Origin: Planctomycetota bacterium
Lineage (GTDB): Bacteria; Planctomycetota; Phycisphaerae; Sedimentisphaerales; Anaerobacaceae
Direction: 5' to 3'
Assembly (NCBI GenBank): GCA_013202635.1
Contig: JABMRO010000262.1
Location: 1-5,032 of the forward strand
Length of the DNA stretch: 5,032 nt
The position numbers and the translations under genes were made by a program. Shown here one piece after another: positions 1 to 4,916 of this stretch (positions are counted from its first letter, which is position 1; every line of letters starts with the position of its first letter). The notes under the pieces were generated by a model. That model saw only the letters and a list, made by a program, of their open reading frames with translations. It searched no databases and was not told the DNA's origin.

Positions 1-1921
1 AGCCAATAGTAATCGTATTGACATTTGCAAGGTTCACTCCCTGGTCTGCAAATCGCGTCAGGTCGATATCCCATGCCGTCCAGGAAGCTATCTGCACTGC
101 ATCAGGATTATCATGAGTGACCACAGCGCTGCCGTTTAGAGCAACGTACATAGGTTCGGCAGCATTATCCGAATCGCCCCTGAACCAAATTGTTAGTGTG
201 TTGATACCGTTCTCTGTCCAGTTACGCAGATCAGTCAATGTCAACGTCGCCTCAGATTTCCCGACACCGTTATCGTATGCAAGCGGCATCGACTGAGAAC
301 CGCCATGAACAATAGTCTGCTCGGCAAAAGGAGGGTCAGTATGACCAACGATGGAACCGTTTATAGCCGGGTTGTCGTAGCCGTCTATCCAGGCAAGATA
401 TATCCTATTGCTCCCGGGTTCAACTTCATCAAGGTCATTGTAAGATTCAAAATCGTCCAGGATAAGGAAATTGGCCGTCGTAAAGCTCCAGAGAGGGCCT
501 GTCCATGGGCTGTCGGCATTAGCATTATCAGCCTCATCAACACGCCAGTAATAAGTAGTATCCCATTCAAGCTGTCCGGGGTCATAGCTCTCAGAGCCGA
601 GGTTTCCACTGCTTTTCAACTCCAGAGAAGCTGCATCGGTGCCAAAATAGACTTCATGTGTAGCACCTAAGCCCGGTGCCCATGTGAGAACAGGCGTTTG
701 GGTTACATCTACAGCGCCATTAATCGGATTCAGACTTTCAACAGCACCCTCAGTTATAAAGCTCCATACATCACCTTTATGCGTTTCGACAATATCAAAC
801 TCATCGACACGCCAGTAGTAAGTCTTGGCCATTTTAAGTGTGCCGGGATTATAGGTAGTTGTTCCCTGAGTAGAGCCACCGGTTGCACTGTTAACTTCTT
901 CAAAATTGTCGCCGAAGTAAACGGTGTGCAGTTTCGCACCAAAACCTTGTGTCCATCTCAACTCCACGTTCTGGCTTACAGACTCGGCACTATCAGCAGG
1001 TTCGGGTAAGTATGCGGTCTTAGGAGGAATACCAAAACTCCAGACGTTACCTTTCCATGGGCTGTTCGGATCGGCGTCGTTGACCTCGTCAATTCGCCAG
1101 TAATAAGTTGTGCCCGGAATAAGACCATCCGGATAAGCGAATCCGGGAAAGCCAGCAATGATAAACGTCCCGGCCTGGTTGCCCACGAACGTACCTTCGG
1201 CGCCGTTGTTCACGTCCTCTAAATTATCGCCGAAATACACATCATGTGAGACTGCGCTAACTCCCGGTCTCCAGGAAATGTTCACCCATGTATCGGGATG
1301 TATGGTGCCATCAGCGGGCTCCGGAGCAGAAGCCTTTACTCGAGGTGTTCCTCCCGGTTCAATTCCGGCAACATACTCTCCTTCGTAGATATGAAAAAAA
1401 TCCAACCAGAAGGGAACACCAGAGCCGGAACAGAGAAACTCAATCTTTACATCATCAATCAAGACTTCTGAGGCATAATGATACTCAGCCCACTCGGTGG
1501 TCAGGTCAAAGTCTGTTGCTCCCCAGGCATTATTGGAGTTATCCGTTGCTTTTATCTGCACGGTCAGGGGACGTGGTTCTTCCGCTTTGGCCCAGAAGCT
1601 GACAGTGTAGTCTTTGTCAACATCGACGAATACGGGTAAATTCAGTACAATGAAATGCCAGTTGGTATCACCTGTTGGGATAATCCTGAGGCTTCTTTCG
1701 CCGTCAATGAACTCGGTTTCATCGATTTCAACTGTGCTGTTTAAGCCACCTTCGGCACCCCATGTAGCCCATTGTTCCCATGCTGGATCATCGAGGATAA
1801 GTTCATCCTCTTCGAAGCTTGGATTTAGCGCTAAGTTCTCAACTTGCTGTGCCTGAGTTACCGGCTGGACTACAACCAACACCAAAACAAAGGAAATCAA
1901 ACAGATTAGTCTTTTACACAT
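1..1921 (-). CDS. Secreted modular protein with carbohydrate-binding-like, Fn3-like and jelly-roll-like domains (C-terminus outside window)
   Basis: Read on the minus strand, 640 consecutive codons from the ATG at 1921 are free of stops, and the frame runs off the window edge. Residues 1-24 are a signal peptide: a KR start, a hydrophobic core LICLISFVLVLVVV, and a TQA|QQ cleavage site. The Cys at 2 and 7 are not in a lipobox. Residues about 29-184 begin NLALNPSFEE and resemble CBM4/9-type carbohydrate-binding domains. Three Fn3-like repeats follow (about 198-297, 303-391, 392-483), each with a VYFG motif and then TYYWR(I/V)DE and WSF (TYYW at 272, 367, 456). From DDFESY at 489, through TIWFRG at 577-582, runs a jelly-roll-like domain common in planctomycete secreted proteins. 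No catalytic domain is visible in this part, so a binding or adhesive role, or targeting of an enzyme outside the window, is inferred. Start choice is firm: AAGGAGG lies 6 nt upstream. Domain names rest on recognition, not a search. Confidence 0.88.
   Translation of the reverse strand, partial: MCKRLICLISFVLVLVVVQPVTQAQQVENLALNPSFEEDELILDDPAWEQWATWGAEGGLNSTVEIDETEFIDGERSLRIIPTGDTNWHFIVLNLPVFVDVDKDYTVSFWAKAEEPRPLTVQIKATDNSNNAWGATDFDLTTEWAEYHYASEVLIDDVKIEFLCSGSGVPFWLDFFHIYEGEYVAGIEPGGTPRVKASAPEPADGTIHPDTWVNISWRPGVSAVSHDVYFGDNLEDVNNGAEGTFVGNQAGTFIIAGFPGFAYPDGLIPGTTYYWRIDEVNDADPNSPWKGNVWSFGIPPKTAYLPEPADSAESVSQNVELRWTQGFGAKLHTVYFGDNFEEVNSATGGSTQGTTTYNPGTLKMAKTYYWRVDEFDIVETHKGDVWSFITEGAVESLNPINGAVDVTQTPVLTWAPGLGATHEVYFGTDAASLELKSSGNLGSESYDPGQLEWDTTYYWRVDEADNANADSPWTGPLWSFTTANFLILDDFESYNDLDEVEPGSNRIYLAWIDGYDNPAINGSIVGHTDPPFAEQTIVHGGSQSMPLAYDNGVGKSEATLTLTDLRNWTENGINTLTIWFRGDSDNAAEPMYVALNGSAVVTHDNPDAVQIASWTAWDIDLTRFADQGVNLANVNTITIG
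533..1108 (-). repeat. Three Fn3-like repeat units with a shared 24-nt core
   Basis: Near-identical 24-nt stretches occur at 533-556, 800-823 and 1085-1108 inside the modular secreted gene, spaced 267 and 285 nt apart. They encode TYYWRVDE (TYYWRIDE in the first protein repeat) at the same place in each Fn3-like unit of about 90 residues. Copies 1 and 3 also share a following spacer ending in SPW before the WSF motif; the middle copy has a different, shorter spacer. This fits internal duplication of one module followed by divergence, with the Trp/Tyr core retained. Confidence 0.8.
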
Positions 1922-1927
1922 AATAAT

Positions 1928-1934
1928 CCTCCTT
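1928..1934 (-). promoter_or_regulatory. Shine-Dalgarno of the modular secreted protein
   Basis: AAGGAGG on the minus strand is followed by a 6-nt spacer (ATTATT) and the ATG at 1921. It is a near-perfect match to the anti-SD and fixes the start codon ahead of the signal peptide. Confidence 0.85.
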
Positions 1935-1943
1935 CAAAAAATA

Positions 1944-1972
1944 AATATAGATTTACAATTGTAATGTTAAAA
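1944..1972 (-). promoter_or_regulatory. Weak proximal promoter candidate enclosing a palindrome
   Basis: On the minus strand TATATT (1949-1944) could serve as a -10, with TTTTAA (1972-1967) 17 nt upstream as a poor -35. The spacer contains a perfect palindrome (1953-1964). The region is very AT-rich, so a chance match is quite possible. The promoter at 2128-2157 is much better. Confidence 0.25.
1953..1964. promoter_or_regulatory. 12-bp perfect palindrome, possible operator
   Basis: TTACAATTGTAA reads the same on both strands and lies 32 nt upstream of the start codon of the modular secreted gene, just before its Shine-Dalgarno. It could be a repressor site acting on the transcript or promoter. 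No second copy was noticed in the window and the regulator is unknown. Confidence 0.35.
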
Positions 1973-1977
1973 TATCT

Positions 1978-2028
1978 TTATGGCAAAGCGCAAAATCTCC
2001 ATGCGACTCTGCGTTTCGCATAATACAT
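1978..2028 (-). other. Possible 16-codon leader ORF
   Basis: On the minus strand AGAGGAGG is followed 7 nt later by ATG and 16 codons (MYYAKRRVAWRFCALP), then TAA at 1980-1978, all within the predicted 5' leader of the modular secreted gene. The same frame can start earlier, at an ATG at 2070 without a Shine-Dalgarno, giving 30 residues. The ribosome-binding site is as good as that of the real gene downstream. However, the stretch also resembles a degenerate dispersed repeat, so the ORF may be accidental. The peptide matches nothing I recognise and has no run of one regulatory amino acid. Confidence 0.3.
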
Positions 2029-2115
2029 AACGATTCCTCCTCTACGAAGAACCACAAGAGTTACACTCATCGAAAGATTTTAAGCCGCAAATACCCGATT
2101 ACACGAGCACAAGCT
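1981..2115. repeat. Degenerate dispersed-repeat-like sequence
   Basis: Read on the plus strand, phrases such as GGCAAAGCGCAAAATCTC, CTACGAAGAACCACAAGAG and AAGCCGCAAATACCCGATTA resemble decayed copies of non-coding sequences common in environmental genomes (strings of the CGCAAAG, CACGAAGA and CCGCAAAT type). The resemblance is from memory and no second copy lies in this window. If right, part of the leader of the secreted gene is repeat-derived. Confidence 0.3.
1983..2019 (-). other. Imperfect hairpin in the 5' leader
   Basis: Arms at 2010-2019 and 1983-1992 pair as GCGAAACGCA with TGCGCTTTGC: eight Watson-Crick pairs, one G-U and one A-C mismatch, around a 17-nt loop. It overlaps the possible leader ORF, so translation of that ORF would melt it. 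No T-run follows, so it is not an intrinsic terminator. Confidence 0.35.
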
Positions 2116-2127
2116 TTACTAACGTTA

Positions 2128-2157
2128 TTTATACCAGATTATCTACTTTCCAGTCAA
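2128..2157 (-). promoter_or_regulatory. Probable main promoter of the modular secreted gene
   Basis: On the minus strand TTGACT (2157-2152) is separated by 18 nt from TATAAA (2133-2128). The -10 is preceded by TGG, giving an extended -10 (TGnTATAAA). Both hexamers match the sigma-70 consensus at 5 of 6 positions. Transcription would start near 2121, making a 5' leader of about 200 nt before the start codon at 1921. Confidence 0.55.
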
Positions 2158-2236
2158 GGAAAAACAGATTTTTAAGCGGATTTATGCATTCTCATTTTCG
2201 AAAATTATTGTTGCATGGGTGCAGCTTTCAGAACAA

Positions 2237-2353
2237 ATGGCAAGAAAATATGATTAATTCGGGCATCTTCTTGAACTTATTGCAGGTTTACCTGAGAAAA
2301 AGTGGTTAACTTTACTTGTAGAATCTCCTGGACAACTTATCAGCTTTTTTTAA
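2237..2353 (+). pseudogene. Possible broken small ORF in the intergenic region
   Basis: In one plus frame the sequence reads MARKYD, a TAA at 2255-2257, then 31 codons containing FGHLLELIAGLPEKKWLTLL and ending VESPGQLISFF before TAA at 2351. The second part looks like a plausible amphipathic helical N-terminus of the kind found ahead of some small regulatory domains. No Shine-Dalgarno is evident and no homologue is certain. The rest of 2158-2392 shows no gene I can support. A chance open stretch is a serious alternative. Confidence 0.2.
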
Positions 2354-2392
2354 TTTTAAGCTTCCCATAGACCATTTAACAACTAACTGACC

Positions 2393-2421
2393 TTGACGGG
2401 AAACAGGATAGTAAGTAGCAT
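2393..2421 (+). promoter_or_regulatory. Probable promoter of the YgbA-family gene
   Basis: TTGACG (2393-2398, 5 of 6) lies 17 nt upstream of TAGCAT (2416-2421, 4 of 6). Transcription would begin about 2428, some 80 nt before the ATG at 2511. That leader contains TGTG-N5-CACA at 2471-2483, a weak half-match to CRP/FNR-type sites. Confidence 0.4.
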
Positions 2422-2510
2422 GAAAAACCACGGCCGGGAAGCTGATCACTCTGTACTGCTCGACCGGCTTTGTGTTATTCACAGCACAGCTATGATATGA
2501 GAAAAAGTAT

Positions 2511-2873
2511 ATGGCATCAAAACGCGGCAAATTAAAACGAGAACAGAAAACTCTTTTGGCTATGCTGAGGATATATTGCCGGAATCATCATGGAAGCATC
2601 GGCAAACAATTATGCCCCGATTGCCGACAGTTACGCGAATATGCCGACCAGCGATTGCAGAAATGCCCATTTGGTGTAACGAAGGGCCCCTGTTCTCAGT
2701 GTGAAATACACTGTTATAAACCCGAAATGCGCGAGCGTATAAGAGATGTTATGCGATACTCCGGGCCGAGAATGCTGAGCAGGCATCCTGTTCTGGCACT
2801 GAGCCATCTCCTTAAGGAATGGAGGCACAAATCCAGGTCCTCCAGGAAGGTTTCTGCTTCCTCAAACCAGTAA
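2511..2873 (+). CDS. ygbA: YgbA-family protein (nitrous oxide-stimulated promoter family)
   Basis: The 120-residue product matches the YgbA family along its length, and E. coli YgbA is about the same size. Recognisable family segments are the N-terminal REQKTLLAMLRIYCRNHHG (10-28), LCPDC (34-38), the CPFG motif (52-55), CSQC..HCY (61-69), PEMRERIRDVMRYSGPRML (71-89) and HPVLALSHLLKE (92-103). Seven Cys (23, 35, 38, 52, 61, 64, 68) plus nearby His suggest metal or Fe-S binding; that is inference. In E. coli ygbA is controlled by the NO sensor NsrR and belongs to the nitrosative-stress response; its biochemical role is not settled. ATG 2511 is the only start, because a stop (2493-2495) lies in frame upstream. 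The Shine-Dalgarno is weak (GAG at 2499-2501 or an A-rich stretch). The protein is probably cytoplasmic: no signal peptide or membrane segment is seen. It appears monocistronic. Confidence 0.9.
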   Translation: MASKRGKLKREQKTLLAMLRIYCRNHHGSIGKQLCPDCRQLREYADQRLQKCPFGVTKGPCSQCEIHCYKPEMRERIRDVMRYSGPRMLSRHPVLALSHLLKEWRHKSRSSRKVSASSNQ

Positions 2874-2890
2874 ATGCAGTTTCCCTGCAT
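2874..2890 (+). terminator. Small hairpin immediately after the YgbA-family stop codon
   Basis: ATGCAG-TTTCC-CTGCAT forms a perfect 6-bp stem with a 5-nt loop starting on the base after the TAA. No T-run follows, so intrinsic termination is doubtful. It may instead protect the 3' end of the mRNA. Confidence 0.3.
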
Positions 2891-2935
2891 GTCCATATTA
2901 TAACCTGATAACTTCAACTCTATTAAAGCATAAGG

Positions 2936-2968
2936 TTGGAAATAAGCTGCTGATTAAGGTACTATAAT
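2936..2968 (+). promoter_or_regulatory. Promoter candidate for the GH51-like gene
   Basis: A perfect TATAAT lies at 2963-2968, about 75 nt before the start codon at 3043. The best upstream hexamer, TTGGAA (2936-2941), is 21 nt away, which is too far for a standard sigma-70 promoter; it is 18 nt from the overlapping TACTAT (2960-2965). An activator-dependent promoter or a non-standard -35 would fit. Confidence 0.35.
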
Positions 2969-3050
2969 GATTAGAAAATCCGGCAATGTGGTCAGGCAAG
3001 GTTTAACCAGAGAATTTCCGATGAGCGAAGGAGAATTCAAATATGAGTGA
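2967..3050 (+). other. Possible 27-codon upstream ORF overlapping the GH51-like start
   Basis: ATG at 2967, the last bases of TATAATG, opens a frame of 27 codons. It ends with TGA at 3048-3050 and so overlaps the first codons of the GH51-like gene in another frame (ATGAGTGA arrangement). A second in-frame ATG at 3021 would give nine codons (MSEGEFKYE). No good ribosome-binding site precedes either. It could act in translational coupling, but chance is the default reading. Confidence 0.2.
3028..3033 (+). promoter_or_regulatory. Shine-Dalgarno of the GH51-like gene
   Basis: AAGGAG followed by a 9-nt spacer (AATTCAAAT) before ATG 3043 supports that start, which in turn puts the twin-arginine motif at residues 7-13. 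Confidence 0.75.
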
Positions 3051-4578
3051 ACAAAACAGCACGCGACGTGATTTCATAAAGGCTATGGGTTTGGGAGCCG
3101 CTTCGCTGGCGATACCGGCGGCTTATGCCAGAGAAGGAACCTCATTACTTGCGGTCAATCCTGAGCCGCGTTTCGACCTGTCGCCCTATCTGTACATGCA
3201 GTTCATGGAGCCTTTAGGCACGACGGACGGTTCTGTGGCGGCGGCATGGGATTTCAAGCGGGACTGCTGGCGAGAGGATGTTGTAGAGGTTACCAGGAAG
3301 CTGTCACCTTCTCTTATACGATGGGGCGGATGCTTCATTTCTTATTATAAATGGAAGGAGGCCGTGGGGCCGCGGGACCAGCGAAAACCGATGCTCAATT
3401 TATTATGGGGCGGAGTAGAGACAAATCAGGTCGGCACTCATGAGTTCGTTGATTTCTGTCATCAAACCGGAGCTGAGCCGCTTATGTGTGTGAACTTCGA
3501 GTCGGACGGCAGAAAGAAATGGCAGCGAGATCCCAAAGGCAGCATCCGTTGGGCGGGCCCTGAGGAAGCGGCTGAATGGGTAAGATATTGTAATGCCGCC
3601 GATAGCAAACAGCGAATAAAACATGGTGTCAGAGAACCTTATAATATCCGTCTTTGGCAAATCGGCAACGAGACATCGTATGCTCGCAATGCTTTCGACT
3701 GCGAGACCGCCGCAAAGAAGACCGTTGCCTTCGCCAAAGCCATGCGAAAAGAAGACCCTCACATTGATTTGATCGGTTGGGGTGACAGCGGATGGGCCCG
3801 CCGTATGCTTGATATTGCAGGTGAGCATCTGAAGTATATTGCTTTTCATCATATGTTCAATCCCGATCGAAATATTCGCAATTCGCCGCTGCGGGGGACT
3901 GAGTATCGTAAGGACCCGGCGTGGACGTGGGAACGGCTAATGAATGCCTGCAATGTTCATGAAGCCCGTATCAGGAAGATGCGTGAGGAAGTGGCGGACT
4001 ATCCGGTGCACCTGGCTCTCACTGAATGCCATTTTGCCTTACCGGGCCGTAATCGGTGTGAGGTCCTTTCCACGTGGGCAGCAGGAGTTGCAAACGCAAG
4101 GCTGTTGAATGTTCATGAAAGGCACGGTGACAAGCTCAAGATTGCCACATTAGCTGATTTCTGCGGCACCAGGTGGCAGGTTAATGCGGTGATGATTCCC
4201 GTGCCGGGCGGAAAATCATATATGATGCCTGTTGCTATTGTCATGAGTCTCTACAGACATCATACCGGAAACAAGGCCGTTGATGTCGGCACAGCGCCGG
4301 ATGGTCTTGATGTTACAGCCAGCCGAAGCTCGAACCGAATATATCTGCACGTAGTCAATACCAACAGAGAGCGATCCACCTCAGTTCAACTGGTGATAAA
4401 TGGTATGAAGATAAGAACAGGACGGATTTTCGAATTAGCTGCAAACCCGGAATTAGAGGTTATACAAACACAATCCGACCGGATAGTTCCTGTGAAAAAA
4501 GACCTGCCCATGAACGGTTTGTGGACCTTCCCGCCGGCCTCCGTCTCAGCAGTAGAATTGGATATTCAGCAGGTATAA
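3043..4578 (+). CDS. Tat-exported GH51 alpha-L-arabinofuranosidase-like glycosidase
   Basis: The 511-residue protein begins with a twin-arginine signal, TRRDFIK (7-13), a hydrophobic stretch GLGAASLAIPA and AYA|RE near 29. It should therefore be exported folded, whereas many bacterial GH51 enzymes are cytoplasmic. GH51 marks in order: LYMQFMEPLG (50-59; family YGxFxEHLG), LIRWGGCFISYYKWKEAVGP (91-110), GPRD (109-112), WGGVETNQVGTHEF (122-135), GAEPLMCVN (143-151), WQIGNE (205-210) with E210 the expected acid/base, AFHHMF (267-272), and LALTECHF (324-331) with E328 the expected nucleophile. The C-terminus, ending FPPASVSAVELDI, matches the family's beta-sandwich end. Likely activity is release of arabinose or a related sugar from polysaccharide; the exact substrate is uncertain. 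Oddities: the usual RWPGGCF lacks its Pro, DEW around the nucleophile is TEC, and NEMW after the acid/base is NETS. The gene has its own Shine-Dalgarno and stands alone. Confidence 0.88.
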   Translation: MSEQNSTRRDFIKAMGLGAASLAIPAAYAREGTSLLAVNPEPRFDLSPYLYMQFMEPLGTTDGSVAAAWDFKRDCWREDVVEVTRKLSPSLIRWGGCFISYYKWKEAVGPRDQRKPMLNLLWGGVETNQVGTHEFVDFCHQTGAEPLMCVNFESDGRKKWQRDPKGSIRWAGPEEAAEWVRYCNAADSKQRIKHGVREPYNIRLWQIGNETSYARNAFDCETAAKKTVAFAKAMRKEDPHIDLIGWGDSGWARRMLDIAGEHLKYIAFHHMFNPDRNIRNSPLRGTEYRKDPAWTWERLMNACNVHEARIRKMREEVADYPVHLALTECHFALPGRNRCEVLSTWAAGVANARLLNVHERHGDKLKIATLADFCGTRWQVNAVMIPVPGGKSYMMPVAIVMSLYRHHTGNKAVDVGTAPDGLDVTASRSSNRIYLHVVNTNRERSTSVQLVINGMKIRTGRIFELAANPELEVIQTQSDRIVPVKKDLPMNGLWTFPPASVSAVELDIQQV

Positions 4579-4603
4579 CAGCTTTAATGAACTATCATTT
4601 TCT

Positions 4604-4645
4604 AATCTGAATTTCTGATTTAGCCGTCACCGGCGGGCAAGTTTT
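4604..4645 (+). terminator. Possible weak terminator after the GH51-like gene
   Basis: A near-palindrome at 4604-4620 (AATCTGAATTTCTGATT, arms of 8 with one T-T mismatch) is followed by GCCG-TCAC-CGGC at 4623-4634 and GTTTT at 4641-4645. Neither stem is strong. The second lies over the last codons of the minus-strand peptidase relic, so it may be coding residue, not a signal. Confidence 0.25.
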
Positions 4646-4863
4646 CATTTAAATATCTTGTAAGTAACTCAAAGAGGTGGCGCCTTGTATTTTCGCCCTC
4701 TTTTATCGAGCGGGTTCGATTCGGGTACGACATCATTGTAAAATGTTTGTTATGCTTAATCAGCTCATTAACAAGGGCCTGGCAATTCTGATAGTGAAGT
4801 TATCATCGCAGGTGTCGTGAACGATAAGAGGATTTCGCTTGCCCGGTTGGCGGAATATATACG
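4620..4863 (-). pseudogene. Decayed C-terminal fragment of an S9 (DPP IV-like) prolyl oligopeptidase-family peptidase
   Basis: Read on the minus strand, three adjoining frames together give the end of a dipeptidyl-peptidase-IV-like protein. 4857-4837 reads YSANRAS, 4834-4799 reads NPLIVHDTCDDN, and 4796-4620 reads HYQNCQALVNELIKHNK, then FTMMSYPNRTRSIKEGEN, then TRRHLFELLTRYLNENLP and AGDG before the TAA at 4622-4620. The family order is GNLLIVHGTGDDNVHxQN...YPNRSHSIxEGENTxRHLYELxTRYL. Each frame change is explained by loss of one G (near 4836 and near 4799). The position of the catalytic His (family NR(S/T)HSI) is Arg, codon CGC at 4712-4710, one transition from CAC. Only about 80 of the usual 700 or more residues remain, without the Ser nucleophile region. 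No start or promoter is visible. The former enzyme would have cleaved X-Pro dipeptides outside the cytoplasm. The relic is tail-to-tail with the GH51-like gene and its upstream end abuts the promoter at 4878. Confidence 0.85.
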
Positions 4864-4877
4864 ATAGAAAACTGTGG

Positions 4878-4906
4878 TTTACTTTTCTGATATTTTTGTG
4901 TATATT
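4878..4906 (+). promoter_or_regulatory. Promoter of the GNAT-like gene
   Basis: TTTACT (4878-4883) and TATATT (4901-4906) are separated by exactly 17 nt in an AT-rich stretch. Transcription would start about 4912-4914, only a few bases before ATG 4917, implying a leaderless or nearly leaderless mRNA. Confidence 0.5.
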
Positions 4907-4916
4907 AGCCGGCTAA
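4905..4916. promoter_or_regulatory. 12-bp perfect palindrome at the transcription start, possible operator
   Basis: TTAGCCGGCTAA is perfectly self-complementary. It spans the end of the -10, the expected transcription start and the bases right up to the ATG. A protein bound here would block RNA polymerase. Its last three bases (TAA) also form the in-frame stop that rules out any upstream start. Confidence 0.4.

Noticed and set aside
305..670. 121-codon open frame on the plus strand
   Set aside because: It is antisense and codon-aligned to the modular secreted gene, whose repeats and signal peptide make sense; the plus reading does not.
698..1856. Several plus-strand open frames of 76-104 codons
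   Set aside because: All are shadows of the continuous minus-strand gene. None has a Shine-Dalgarno or family motif.
2342..2363. AGCTT...AAGCT inverted repeat with a T-run, terminator-like
   Set aside because: The stem is only 5 bp and AT-rich, and the T-run sits in the loop, not after the stem.
2312..2530. 72-codon minus-strand frame overlapping the YgbA start and promoter
   Set aside because: It has no ribosome-binding site or recognisable family, and it runs across the promoter and start of a well-supported gene.
2631..2917. Two minus-strand frames opposite the YgbA-family gene
   Set aside because: They are antisense to conserved Cys-rich coding sequence and show no features of their own.
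3403..3852. 149-codon open frame on the minus strand
   Set aside because: It lies wholly antisense to the GH51 catalytic domain, has no ribosome-binding site or recognisable motif, and its composition follows the opposite-strand codons.
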